A stretch of 64,000 nucleotides of DNA from JAMQKA01 sp031569985 (GTDB lineage Bacteria > Bacteroidota > Rhodothermia > Balneolales > Balneolaceae). Shown piece after piece: positions 45,343 to 53,879 of the stretch. The number at the start of each line of letters is the position of its first letter. Within the stretch, counting starts at the first letter, position 1. The notes below the pieces were generated by a model that made no database searches, had not been told where the DNA came from, and saw only the letters and a list, made by a program, of their open reading frames with translations. The DNA lies in assembly GCF_031569985.1 (NCBI RefSeq), contig NZ_JAMQKA010000001.1:62001-126000 (forward strand), read 5' to 3'. Position numbers and translations under genes: made by a program.

Positions 45343-47952
45343 ATGCAAAATCAGGGAGAGTTGCATATCAAGTTGTTGGGAGGTTTTCACCTTAGCTACA
45401 AGGGGGAGCCGATAAACATAACGTCATCCCGCCTCAAGCAGCTGCTTGCATACTTGCTTTTTCATTTAGAATTAAGACACTCCCGAGAACATATAGCGTT
45501 TTTATTCTGGCCTGACAGTACAGAAGAGCAGGCCCGTACCAATCTTCGCAATCTTATCTACCAGTTGCGAGGAACCCTCCCAGATGCAGACCACTTTTTA
45601 GCTATTGATAACACCACATTGCAATGGAACACCGAAAGTGCATTTTCTTTGGATGTTACTGAATTTGAATATTGCATTACGAAATCTGAGAACCATGCCG
45701 ATCCCACACAGAAAATCAAATTCCTGAAAAAGGCGATTTACCTTTACAGCGGTCCCCTGTTACCGGAGTGCTATGAGCGATGGATTGAACAACCCCGCCA
45801 CCAGTTGCAGCGATCATACGACGAAGCCTTAAAAGATTTGATTAACCTGTTGGAAGAAACAGGAACACTTGAAGATGCCATCCAGGTGGCTCAAATACGA
45901 GTTGCATTTGACGATCTTAATGAAAACGCCTGGCGTGAGCTCCTTCAACTCCAAATCAAAAATAACAACCACTCCAGTGCTCTGCAGACCTACCGGGAAT
46001 GCGTTAAGGTTTTACAAGGAGAACTTGATGTTGACCCATCAGAGGAAACCAAGCAACTTTACCGCCAGCATCTTTGCAACGGCTCCGATGCAGGCAATGG
46101 GTATAGCAAACGTAACCAAGATGGCAACTCGAATAACACCAAATCATTGAGTTCAGAAAATGATTCTAATCTAGAAGAGGGTGCAAAAATTCATAACTCG
46201 TCAAATAAGGACGGGATAACGGATGGTAATAGCGAACCTGGCATCCTCAAAATTGTAAGCAACAGGCCATACTTGTCTTCGGGAATTCTGATATTATTGC
46301 TAGCCATTGTTGGAATCCTTTACCTGCCAGACGCCCCACCTCCCGATATCTCACTTGCCGTTCTTCCCATTCAAAGCGCGCCCCATGATACGCTGCACCA
46401 GTTAGTAGCTGACGGTTTTACGGAAGTGTTGTCAGAAAAGCTTTCTTCAACCGAACTTTACCATTCCAGCTTCTCTGTTATTCCCTACCATTATATAAAT
46501 TTGTACAAGATAACGTCTTCAGGCGAAGCAAACCGAATCTTTGGAGTCCATTTTACCATTACGGGGAGCTTACAACGCTTTCCACCCAGCCTAACGTTAC
46601 GACTTAATGATACGCGAGATGGTACTGTACTCGATTCAATAAATTTAGAAATTTCTTCCAACAATTTTATTTCCCTTCAAAAAAATGCAGTGGACGCCGT
46701 TCTTGAAATGGTGGATGTCAAACAGGACACTGCCATAAAACAGGCGATTGCCAAAGATTTCCCTGCGAATCCGTCTGCCTATAACTATTACTTGAGGGGG
46801 ACGGCATACCTTCAGAGGACCTTGTCTGAGGAGCATATTGATTATGCTACAATGCTATTTAAAAGGGCTATCGAGGAGGATGGCTCCTTTGGCCTGGCTT
46901 ATTGGGCTCTTGGCAAAAGCTATTTGTACAGACACAAAGAACTGCAGGATGAAAAGGCGCTTGAAAGAGCCAATATATATTTAGATAAAGCCGAAAAACG
47001 AACTGGTAACCAGGGAAAAATTAAAATTACCAGAGGATTTATTCATAAGGAAATGGGAGAATATGCTAAAGCAATAAATAATTTTAAAGAAGCCGTGGAC
47101 TTGGTCCCCAACAAGACAACTACCTTCATTACATATACTAATGTGGCTGCTACTTACAATGAAATGGGGCAATTAAACTTGGCTGAAGCAACATATAAGG
47201 AAGCTATTACCCTAAAACCTGATTTCTGGCCAGCATATCACCACCTTGGTTACTTTTACCTGAAACAGAATCGCCATACTGATGCTTTAAAACAGTACCA
47301 GCATGTAATTGATCTCGCTCCCCATATCTCTACGGGATATACCCATACAGGGGCCGCTTTAAGTAGGAAAGGAGACCGTGAGAAAGCAGAAATAATGTTT
47401 GAAAAGGCATTTGCCATTGATTCATCTTTAGCCACCATAGCGAATTGGGCACATATCGCTTATGTACAACAGCGGTATGCCGATGCCGCTTATTACTATA
47501 AAAAATTAGTCGAACTAAACCCTCACTATTCGCCCCAGTGGCTTTGGGAACGATTAGCATTGGCCTGTGCAATGACACCAGAGCTAAAAGACAAGGCCCA
47601 GAACTATTACAAAAAGGCTATTGAAGCAGCTGAAGAAACGCTTATAGACAACCCGGACCATGCAGGGCTAATTTCTAAAGTGGGATCCTTTTATTCGCAT
47701 ATTGGAGATACAACAAAGGCACTCGAGTATACCAATCGAGCAATAGAGCTTGAGCTTTATGATATGACAGTCAATTTATTTGCTGCAATAACATATGAGA
47801 ACCTCGGGAAGCGTGAAGAAGCACTGGATCAGTTATCAAATGCTTTGACGGTGACGGGAGGCGGTGCAATGTCTTCAATTCAGACTTCCCCCATACTAAA
47901 GGGGATAATGAAGGATAATAGGTTTAAAACGATGACCGGCCGGGATCGATAG
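45343..47952 (+). CDS. BTAD-domain transcriptional regulator with TPR sensor region (membrane anchored)
   Basis: 869 residues. Residues 1-100 a winged-helix DNA-binding part (HIKLLGGFHLSYKGEPINIT), 100-245 the BTAD domain (LQTYRECVKVLQGELDVDPS), then a polar linker, one membrane helix at about 308-328, a FlgO/TolB-N-like domain (SLAVLPIQSAPHDTLHQLVA) and from about 480 a series of TPR units (YAKAINNFKEAVDLVPNKTT; LKQYQHVIDLAPHISTGYTH). This SARP-like architecture with a membrane segment suggests a one-component sensor-regulator reading a signal on the far side of the membrane. Target genes unknown. It is the intact paralogue of the relic at 36.1-37.9 kb. Confidence 0.88.
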   Translation: MQNQGELHIKLLGGFHLSYKGEPINITSSRLKQLLAYLLFHLELRHSREHIAFLFWPDSTEEQARTNLRNLIYQLRGTLPDADHFLAIDNTTLQWNTESAFSLDVTEFEYCITKSENHADPTQKIKFLKKAIYLYSGPLLPECYERWIEQPRHQLQRSYDEALKDLINLLEETGTLEDAIQVAQIRVAFDDLNENAWRELLQLQIKNNNHSSALQTYRECVKVLQGELDVDPSEETKQLYRQHLCNGSDAGNGYSKRNQDGNSNNTKSLSSENDSNLEEGAKIHNSSNKDGITDGNSEPGILKIVSNRPYLSSGILILLLAIVGILYLPDAPPPDISLAVLPIQSAPHDTLHQLVADGFTEVLSEKLSSTELYHSSFSVIPYHYINLYKITSSGEANRIFGVHFTITGSLQRFPPSLTLRLNDTRDGTVLDSINLEISSNNFISLQKNAVDAVLEMVDVKQDTAIKQAIAKDFPANPSAYNYYLRGTAYLQRTLSEEHIDYATMLFKRAIEEDGSFGLAYWALGKSYLYRHKELQDEKALERANIYLDKAEKRTGNQGKIKITRGFIHKEMGEYAKAINNFKEAVDLVPNKTTTFITYTNVAATYNEMGQLNLAEATYKEAITLKPDFWPAYHHLGYFYLKQNRHTDALKQYQHVIDLAPHISTGYTHTGAALSRKGDREKAEIMFEKAFAIDSSLATIANWAHIAYVQQRYADAAYYYKKLVELNPHYSPQWLWERLALACAMTPELKDKAQNYYKKAIEAAEETLIDNPDHAGLISKVGSFYSHIGDTTKALEYTNRAIELELYDMTVNLFAAITYENLGKREEALDQLSNALTVTGGGAMSSIQTSPILKGIMKDNRFKTMTGRDR

Positions 47953-48180
47953 GGTTTAATTCAACTAACAATTGTAAAAAACTTATCAATAAACGCTAAA
48001 TAAACGGCCCTGAAACGCTGCAAGGTTATCTTGCACCAAAACCAGATTATAGCAGATAGTTTCAAGCTTTCTGATTCATCAAGAGAGACGTTTCATTCAG
48101 CTGAAACATGCAAAACACAACCGTTAACATTATCCGGTTCACGGGAACCGGTAATGGTTTAATTAACAAGGAGGGTAGTC

Positions 48181-48675
48181 ATGAAGAACTTGGTTAGTAT
48201 TATGTATTTTGCTTTGGCCATCTGCTTATGCCTGCAATTCAACGTAACTAATGTATGGGCACAAGATGATTTAAATGGTGCCTGGCAAGCAACTGAAGCT
48301 TGGGGAAATAATTCTGAAGATGGTGACTGGGAATTAAAGGATCTTCAACCAAGTCTATACATTTTCCTTGATGGATACTATAGTATAATGCTTGTAACGG
48401 GAGAAAAGGCCAGGCCTCTGATGAAAAAGGACGCTACCCGGTCATCAATAAGTGATGAAGAAATGCGATCTATTTTCATGCCCTTCATTGCGAATTCAGG
48501 AACTTATGAAGTTAAAGGTTCAAGTATTACCACTAAGCCGATGGTGGCTTTATGGCCTAATTTTATGGAAGGTGAATCTGATACGTTCCAATATAGATTT
48601 GAGAATGATATGCTGGTCTTGTCTGATGAAGGAGAAGATTGGAATTGGACCGCAAAGTTTAAAAGGCTTGAGTAA
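48181..48675 (+). CDS. exported lipocalin-like protein
   Basis: 164 residues; AAGGAGGG before the ATG, signal peptide ending NVWAQ. The mature part begins DDLNGAWQATEAWGNNSEDG and ends WNWTAKFKRLE, a small beta-barrel pattern like the lipocalin-like/DUF4488 proteins. No catalytic residues visible. Ligand unknown. Confidence 0.72.
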   Translation: MKNLVSIMYFALAICLCLQFNVTNVWAQDDLNGAWQATEAWGNNSEDGDWELKDLQPSLYIFLDGYYSIMLVTGEKARPLMKKDATRSSISDEEMRSIFMPFIANSGTYEVKGSSITTKPMVALWPNFMEGESDTFQYRFENDMLVLSDEGEDWNWTAKFKRLE

Positions 48676-48929
48676 AGGCGATCACGGTAGATTTTGAACC
48701 TGGGTAGGTAAAGGTACTTATATATACTTTGGAAAGTTAAGTAATAAAATCAGGTGGGCACCCCCGACCCTTGCCCTTTGCTTCTTCCACCATGTTGTGC
48801 ACTTTCTCCCTGAGGTTTGAAGGGTTTTTCTATTATAGTTTCACGGCTGGGGGAGATTGGCGAAATCCCATCTCTCAGCGCCAATATTTCTCAGCCCTTG
48901 GAAGCCAGAACTGTTAAGCTATAATCCCC
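48676..48929. other. intergenic stretch, no gene recognised
   Basis: Contains GGCTGGGGGAGATTGGCGAA and other non-coding-looking GC-rich pieces just before the AT-rich repeat copy 3. Confidence 0.35.
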
Positions 48930-49026
48930 AACAATTCTTAATTCCTAATTTTTCATTCTTCATTCTTAATTCCCCCAGTTTGTCTTTCCCGCTCCTCTTT
49001 ATTAAATAGAGTTTCGTCAGGTGATG
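48930..49026. repeat. dispersed AT-rich repeat, copy 3
   Basis: CAATTCTTAATTCCTAATTT followed by TTCATTCTTCATTCTTAATT and CCCGCTCCTCTTTATTAAAT. The same order of blocks is present at 33730-33815. Confidence 0.7.
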
Positions 49027-49059
49027 AGAGCAACAAATGAGATAAGCAGGATGAATATT

Positions 49060-49263
49060 ATGTCAACATGTTATATCAACTGGTTTGACATAAGCTCGGA
49101 CTATAATACAGTTAAAGAACCAAACCCTACCTTCACCTTGGCGTATGTTATCGCCTGCTGGATAACATTCTTATCTAATGGGTTATTTGCTATAACTGCA
49201 AGTTATAGTGCTTGGCAACGAGTCTCCAGTGTATGGTTCTTTAGTCGACTCGTGTGTTCATAG
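49060..49263 (+). CDS. small possible membrane protein fragment
   Basis: 67 codons from ATG 49060 (frame open from 49021). Contains INWFDISSDYN and a hydrophobic segment (FTLAYVIACWITFLSNGLFA). Its opening resembles that of the membrane protein at 33979, which also follows an AT-rich repeat; probably a truncated relative. Low certainty. Confidence 0.35.
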   Translation: MSTCYINWFDISSDYNTVKEPNPTFTLAYVIACWITFLSNGLFAITASYSAWQRVSSVWFFSRLVCS

Positions 49264-49400
49264 GCCCGTGAAGCTTCCACGCCGATAACCGACTTCCGGT
49301 ATTGGCGGGGCAGAAATTACGATTGTAGAGGCAACTGATAGAGATTTGACCGCACTGCCTTGAACCGACAAAATGTTGAACTACGAAAACATATAATACA

Positions 49401-49956
49401 ATGGAAGATGCTGCACTACGCAACACCCTACTTGACAAGTTCAACGAAGTTGAGACCGCTCCCTTTCTCTTCATAGGCTCCGGCCTCTCTCGGCGCTACA
49501 TTGGTTTGGACGACTGGGAGGGCACTCTGCGGCATTTCGCCAAACTGACCAACCGCGACTACGAATACTACGCGGCGCAGGCTGGAAGCAAACTGCCGAC
49601 GGTTGCCTCACTCATCGCTGAAGAGTTTTATGAAGTGTGGTGGCAGCATGATGACTACGCCGAACAGCGCGAGGATCTGAAGGCAGAATGCACGACTAAA
49701 AGTTCGCCGCTCAAATTCCAGATTGCCGAGTATATGCGCGAACTCGCCGATTTAGCATCAGTTCCGGACGAGTATGAAGAGGAGGTAGACGCCCTACGGC
49801 GCGTAACGGTAGACGGCATCATCACAACCAACTGGGACACTTTTCTTGAGAAGCTTTTTCCTGACTACACAGTCTATGCCAGTCAGGACGAGGTACTCTT
49901 CTCCTACCAGCACGCCGTCGCCGAGATTTACAAAATTCATGGCTGCTGCGTGGAAA
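49401..49956 (+). pseudogene. SIR2-like NAD-binding gene, truncated (defence-type)
   Basis: About 185 codons remain from ATG 49401. TAPFLFIGSGLSRRYIGLDD is the N-terminal nucleotide loop of SIR2-like proteins, VTVDGIITTNWDTFLEKLFP the conserved T-T-N-x-D block and EIYKIHGCC the core histidine region. Such proteins act as NAD-depleting effectors in several antiphage systems (for example DSR, SIR2-HerA, Thoeris-like). At about 49950 the gene stops matching and joins a reversed piece of an HU/DUF4469-type gene, giving a nonsense tail to 50042. So only the N-terminal domain remains; no partner gene is left beside it. Confidence 0.8.
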
Positions 49957-50354
49957 TGACGCAACTTCGGTTCACGCTCTTTGGGTTCTATCTTCTCTGT
50001 GGGGATCTCACTGGGCAGATCGCGCATCCGCACGCCGGATGAAAAGTTGATGTTCACCTGGTGCCGGTCGGGGTCAAAGCGATCCTCGTCCCCGTCAAAC
50101 ACCCCGCTGATGGACGGGCTGATATTGACCAGTGGCGTTACCACGGAGTTGCCCTGCGCCAGCAGGTTGATAATCCCCTGGGTGACCTCCTCAAAACCGG
50201 CCAACGCCTCGGCTTTGGTGATGGTGGAGCCCTCACGCGTCATATGCTCGAAGACGTCCTCCAGCGTGTAGGTATCCGGACTCTGGCTGACCGCCATATA
50301 GTCGTCCGGGTCATCGGTTATCGTGTTCTCTCTGAGATAATATTCTAAAGACAT
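49957..50354 (-). pseudogene. HU/DUF4469-type DNA-binding protein, N-terminal fragment (debris copy 1)
   Basis: Starts at ATG 50354 with the family opening MSLEYYLRENTITDDPDDYM and continues YTLEDVFEHMTREGSTITKA, TPLVNISPSISGVFDGDEDR and the HQVNINFSSGVRMRDL stretch. These are the marks of the Bacteroidota HU-like domain protein with DUF4469. At EPKLRH the match ends and the frame reads into the inverse of the SIR2 gene. The C-terminal domain is absent here, but a separate C-terminal piece lies at about 51690-52127. Confidence 0.8.
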
Positions 50355-50680
50355 AATAATGGTTGTCTTTTTTTTTGAAAATTAGCCGGTCACTGCGGCC
50401 TCTCTGTGGGCATACCGCGTGCCGCTACCGGAGTGAAAGAATAATGTGTGAATCGGTACCCCCATCTACTTGATGAGAACCACGTTTTGTGGACTCTCTA
50501 CTATATAGACCGACGAGAAGGCGATTCCTTACAAAAAAATTTAATTTTTTTTATTTCGGGGGTGGAAACGGGGGTAATATGCTTACTGGGCGGCCGGGTT
50601 TTCCGGCGAAGGCTGTTGTACTGGCGGTGGGATGGGGAGTTGCTCGGAGAGGACAGGGAGAGTCTTCATCCTGTAGTGTT
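50355..50680. other. intergenic stretch, no gene recognised
   Basis: Upstream region of the HU fragment followed by GC-rich sequence with no coding pattern. Leads into the dispersed repeat at 50681. Confidence 0.35.
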
Positions 50681-50870
50681 GTCCATTTTTTTAGCGATAA
50701 AAAAATGAACGAAAAAAATCGCCGCATGATGAAATTTTTGTTGCGTTTCCTTCTCCTACGCTAAAACCATTTAACTCGATCCGCTGAGATACGCGGACCT
50801 CAGACACAAATGGTTTCTTAACGCTTCGGTTTCGGGCACTTTGGTCAACAAAAATTTCGAAGGGCGGGAT
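50681..50870. repeat. structured dispersed repeat of about 190 bp, copy 1
   Basis: Begins with the hairpin GTCCATTTTTTTAGCGATAA...AATGAAC, then GCTAAAACCATTTAACTCGA, CGCGGACCTCAGACACAAAT and GGTTTCTTAACGC. AAACCATTT and AAATGGTTT are inverted about one to two helical turns apart with CTGAG/CTCAG inside. The same order of blocks is at 59957-60130. Confidence 0.75.
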
Positions 50871-51163
50871 GAAGAATTAAAAAATGTTTCAGAAACGAGC
50901 AGTATAACTAGTAAGATTGAGTCCCCCTTTGGGCAAATCATTGGTGAAAAGCATGGGGTGTTATCCGAAGCATGCACTCAGTAGTTTTAACGAAGGAGTG
51001 GGGGCTTGGGGGATGATCAGCATAGTTGCATTCCATTGCGTTGACTTCAGGTTTTACAGCAATAGATAGATGGAAATCGGAAGCATTTCTGCCTGACAAG
51101 TGGACTGGCAAGAAAAAGACTTACGACTTTAGGCCTTCAAACGTTGGGCTTAGCGTTCAACAT
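50871..51163. other. intergenic stretch with a possible repeat
   Basis: About 51070-51125 (TGGAAATCGGAAGCATTTCT and GACAAGTGGACTGGCAAGAA) resembles 59228-59275 (GAAAACCGAAGCATTTCTGT, GACAAGGTACTGGC). No gene recognised. Confidence 0.35.
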
Positions 51164-51397
51164 CTAACTAACTTCTTTGGCTTTTCTAATCCCCTTAACA
51201 ACAAATACAACCGGAATGATATTGGCGAAGAAAAGAGGAAGGGTAACCCAGAATGGAGTTGCTGGATTGTCGACGTGAATAATGCTAAGCAACCCGGCAA
51301 GCAATCCAAGCAAAAAAAAGCCAGAGATTATATACCCGATCGATTTTCCACTAAACGAAAGAGATCCAATTTGTACTGAATATCTATTGTTGTCCAT
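51164..51397 (-). CDS. small two-helix membrane protein near the peptide cluster
   Basis: 77 residues from ATG 51397. Two hydrophobic helices (GYIISGFFLLGLLAGLLSII and FWVTLPLFFANIIPVVFVVK) and a basic C-terminus. No family recognised. Size, topology and place beside the bacteriocin-like genes make it a possible immunity protein, but the gap contains HU debris, so linkage is uncertain. Confidence 0.5.
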   Translation of the reverse strand: MDNNRYSVQIGSLSFSGKSIGYIISGFFLLGLLAGLLSIIHVDNPATPFWVTLPLFFANIIPVVFVVKGIRKAKEVS

Positions 51398-51689
51398 GGT
51401 TGGAATATATTTCAACTGTTTTCAAAAAGTGAGCCTGCTACCCTGAGAATAACATACAATTATTTAGTTTGTAAGGGCCTTTACGCCATAGTAAAAGCCA
51501 ACTCCAACAGCTACACCAATTTCTCCCCCGGTAAACTGTTCTCCTTTCGAAATGAGATTACCATCTGGAGATGATCCAGATAGTAAGGAAAACCGGATTG
51601 ATGATTTTTAGCAAATACTCCCCCTCCACCTTTCGGCAGAGGAGGCAAGGAGCCGTTGTGGCATATAATAAGCGATGAATTGCCCCATC

Positions 51690-52127
51690 GCATTAGGCCT
51701 GAGGCATAAGAACCTGGAACTGTTAGTTCCTCTGACAGCGCGCCTTTCCGCACCTCCGTGGTAAACTCGAGGTTGCTTTGCACCTCCGGCCGGGCGACAG
51801 GTCGGGAAGCATGAAAATAAGCTCAGACGGCTTGTTCTGCAGCATTTTTTGGCCTACTCTCCATTCGCTACCGTCGCTGGTATTGATAAAAGAAGACGCC
51901 TTGGCTTAGGTCCTCCTCATCGAACTTCAGCAGCGCGCCGGTAATGCGGGCCCCGGCCAAGGGTGTAATGGTCTCGTCCTGGCTCCCGGTTTGACTGTCA
52001 TAGTAGTGACGCAACTTCGGTTCCCGCTCGTTGGGTTCTATCTTCTCTGTGGGGATCTCACGGGGCAGATCCCGAAGCCATACACCGGATGAAAAGTTGA
52101 TGTTCACCTGGTGCCGGCTGGGGTCGA
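51690..52127 (-). pseudogene. HU/DUF4469-type protein, C-terminal fragment (debris copy 2)
   Basis: Reading on the minus strand from 52127: SRHQVNINFSSGVWLRDLPR, EIPTEKIEPNEREPKLRHYY, then PLAGARITGALLKFDEEDLS, the DUF4469 core. At GVFF a one-base shift is needed to continue INTSDGSEWRVGQKMLQNKP and IFMLPDLSPG; a second shift with a short deletion leads to RPEVQSNLEFTTEVRKGALS. No start remains. It lies 20 bases from the small membrane gene at 52147. Confidence 0.78.
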
Positions 52128-52146
52128 CGGTGTTTCAACAACAATA

Positions 52147-52359
52147 TTAATTAGCATAATTATAGGCAGGGATAACAAACCAATACAATAATTCAAAAAT
52201 CAGTAATAATAAAAGCGACCAACATATCATTGAATACTTTGTGAACTTAAATTCGCCTGATTTTCTACTATTTCTTTTTCTATTAAAGAAAAAGAAAAGA
52301 CCCAAGTTTGATACAAATATCGGAAGATAGAAAAGAAATAAATTTTCTAGATAATCCAT
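52147..52359 (-). CDS. small membrane protein, candidate immunity protein
   Basis: 70 residues from ATG 52359. Two helices: about 6-25 (LFLFYLPIFVSNLGLFFFFN) and 46-66 (CWSLLLLLIFELLYWFVIPA), joined by a basic loop (RKRNSRKSGEFKFTKYS). It lies 68 bases after the last double-glycine peptide gene on the same strand, with a hairpin between. Small, basic, two-helix membrane proteins in this position are often bacteriocin immunity proteins; here that is inference only. Confidence 0.65.
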   Translation of the reverse strand: MDYLENLFLFYLPIFVSNLGLFFFFNRKRNSRKSGEFKFTKYSMICWSLLLLLIFELLYWFVIPAYNYAN

Positions 52360-52382
52360 TTTCTGTTTATAAAATAGAAAGA

Positions 52383-52408
52383 GTGAGCAAACTTACATAG
52401 TTGCTCAC
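52383..52408 (-). terminator. hairpin after the peptide genes
   Basis: GTGAGCAA and TTGCTCAC pair across a 10-base loop. On the minus strand it follows the stop of peptide A by 19 bases and is followed by T-rich sequence (TCTTTCTATTTTAT), so it may end or attenuate transcription before the small membrane gene. Confidence 0.65.
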
Positions 52409-52427
52409 CCTTGTTTTTAACTATAGA

Positions 52428-52595
52428 TTAACCACAATCCGCTTTACCATCAGCATATCCTACTGCAGCGGCGCCTGCCAAAACCGCAGCATATATTCCA
52501 GCAACGGCTCCGATTGTAGCTAATACTCCAATTCCACCATTAATATTTTTAAGCTCTGACTCTTCAAGAGATTCCAAATCGACTTTAGGATTCAT
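52428..52595 (-). CDS. double-glycine-leader peptide A (bacteriocin-like precursor)
   Basis: 55 residues from ATG 52595 to the TAA at 52428. The leader MNPKVDLESL-EESELKNINGG has the hallmark of a C39-cleaved class II precursor: acidic/hydrophobic L-x-x-x-E-L-x-x-I-x-GG. The mature part (34 residues) is hydrophobic and glycine/alanine rich (IGVLATIGAVAGIYAAVLAG) and ends in the shared motif GYADGKADCG. It would be cut after GG and exported by the PCAT transporter encoded at 54612. Peptides B and C precede it with gaps of 42 and 33 bases. The gene is too short for ordinary gene calls. Bacteriocin or signal activity is inferred, not shown. Confidence 0.85.
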   Translation of the reverse strand: MNPKVDLESLEESELKNINGGIGVLATIGAVAGIYAAVLAGAAAVGYADGKADCG

Positions 52596-52637
52596 AATGA
52601 TTGTTCTTAATTTAAAATTATTATTAAATAATAACTA

Positions 52638-52811
52638 TTAACAGCCGCATGCTGAGTCATATCCTTGTTGATAAGCACCTCGGACTGATTTTACTATAAC
52701 TCCGGCAGCATAGCCCAAAATATAGCCAATATCTCTTGTCACACTACCACCATTGATTTTTCTTAAATCAGAGGTATGCAACTCAGTAACTTTTGAGGTT
52801 ATTAATTCCAT
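52638..52811 (-). CDS. double-glycine-leader peptide B
   Basis: 57 residues from ATG 52811. Leader MELITSKVTELHTSDLRKINGG up to the GG at residues 21-22 (KINGG as in peptide C). Mature part of 35 residues: begins SVTRDIGYILGYAAGVIV, then KSVRGAYQQGYDSACGC, with glycine-spaced hydrophobics that could form a membrane helix and two cysteines at the end. The GY-D-S near the C-terminus echoes GYADG in A and GYQDA in C. Middle gene of the three-peptide run. Confidence 0.85.
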   Translation of the reverse strand: MELITSKVTELHTSDLRKINGGSVTRDIGYILGYAAGVIVKSVRGAYQQGYDSACGC

Positions 52812-52844
52812 AATTTAGTAATATTGATTTAATTTGAGTTTTAG

Positions 52845-53012
52845 TTATTGTGTAGCATCTTGATACCCTTCTACTATTCCCGAATAGTATTCAAAAGTTC
52901 TAAGCATAATACCAAGACCTATTGGAGGCATAAGATATCCACCATTAATTTTTTTTTGTTCATGCAGTTCAAGTTCTTTTACTTCATTTTTAATCAAAAA
53001 TAATTCTTTCAT
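52845..53012 (-). CDS. double-glycine-leader peptide C
   Basis: 55 residues from ATG 53012. Leader of 25 residues ending KKINGG, preceded by VKELELHEQ. Mature part of 30 residues: YLMPPIGLGIMLRTFEYYSG then IVEGYQDATQ, with no cysteine, unlike A and B. First gene of the peptide run; the 5' side is a dead copy of the HTH regulator gene at 53066-53340. Upstream DNA is AT rich, as usual for Bacteroidota promoters, but no clear promoter was identified. Confidence 0.85.
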   Translation of the reverse strand: MKELFLIKNEVKELELHEQKKINGGYLMPPIGLGIMLRTFEYYSGIVEGYQDATQ

Positions 53013-53065
53013 AGAAATATATGTTTTGTGTTGATGTTATAAACTTATGAGAAATCAAATACTTC

Positions 53066-53340
53066 TCACTGAACAAATAAATACAGTGACTCATTTTTTT
53101 CTATTTCTCTCCCGTTAAACTGCTTTTCTTGAGAATTTGTCAGTTCTTCAAAACCCACAATAATTTTACCCTGCTACTCATAAACATAGCTTTGCCTGTA
53201 ATGGACATAGGTAATAGGGCAGTCAAACTCTTCCTTAAGCTCCCGTAAAAACTTATATAGCAAGCGTTCAGAGATGTCTAGCCGGTCCGCGAGCTCCTCT
53301 GGAGGCCCGGTGCTCTTTCGGCATATCAAGGCGTCTAGTG
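53066..53340 (-). pseudogene. dead second copy of the small HTH regulator
   Basis: Closely matches 54291-54599: LDALI-CRKSTGPPEELADRLD, ISERLLYKFLRELKEEFDCP and QGKIIVGFEELTNSQEKQF. The N-terminal codons (about 12) are missing, where an IS630-type fragment adjoins, and a GAG codon has become an in-frame TAG after SYVYE. Nearly identical DNA in the two copies indicates a duplication of about 290 bases. Confidence 0.85.
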
Positions 53341-53425
53341 GAATAATTAATTACTAAACTAATTACCTCGTATTATCGGTAATGGTACAAACACCCCAAC
53401 CGATATCCGTGAGTGATTCCCAGCG

Positions 53426-53872
53426 TTGGGGATTGCTGGTGATGAGTCGCTCGCAAACGATCCAAAAATATGCTCCCAGCGTGCTCAAGTGATTTTATTG
53501 AGCGATCAAGGACTAACCTTAGACCAAATAATCTCCCGTATCGGATTGAGTCGGACCTCGGTCAACAAGTGGCGGCAACGATTTCACAGCGATGGACTCG
53601 CAGGCTTGCAAGATCGGCTCCGCAGTGGGGTGCCTGTCCAAATTAGTCCCCAGCAGTGGGCTTTGGTGATCCAAAAGGCGTGCGAGAAACCCGACGGCGG
53701 CTATACCAACTGGTCCCAGCAGCGTATCGCCGACCAGGTGGGCATCTCCCAAGGTATGGTTCATCATATTCTCAGGGAGGCGGATTTAAAACCTCATAAG
53801 ACCGACTACTGGTGCGAGAAGAGCCCAGATCCGGAGTTTGAGGCGAAAATGCTGGCTATTGTAGGCTTGTAA
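53426..53872 (+). mobile_element. truncated IS630-family transposase
   Basis: About 148 codons, opening without a clear start. LILDQGLTLDQIISRIG-like and VNKWRQRFHSDGLAGLQDRL are the N-terminal helix-turn-helix of IS630 transposases (the first motif reads LLSDQGLTLDQIISRIGLSR), and QRIADQVGISQGMVHHILRE is the second HTH. The frame ends at EAKMLAIVGL, just where the catalytic DDE domain should begin, and then joins HU debris. It is thus a non-functional remnant inserted between the two regulator copies. Confidence 0.82.
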
Positions 53873-53879
53873 TATGCCT

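Noticed and set aside
52428..53012. lanthipeptide or other modified RiPP cluster
   Set aside because: No LanM, LanB/C, cyclodehydratase or radical-SAM gene in the window; the C39 exporter plus GG leaders fit unmodified class II better.
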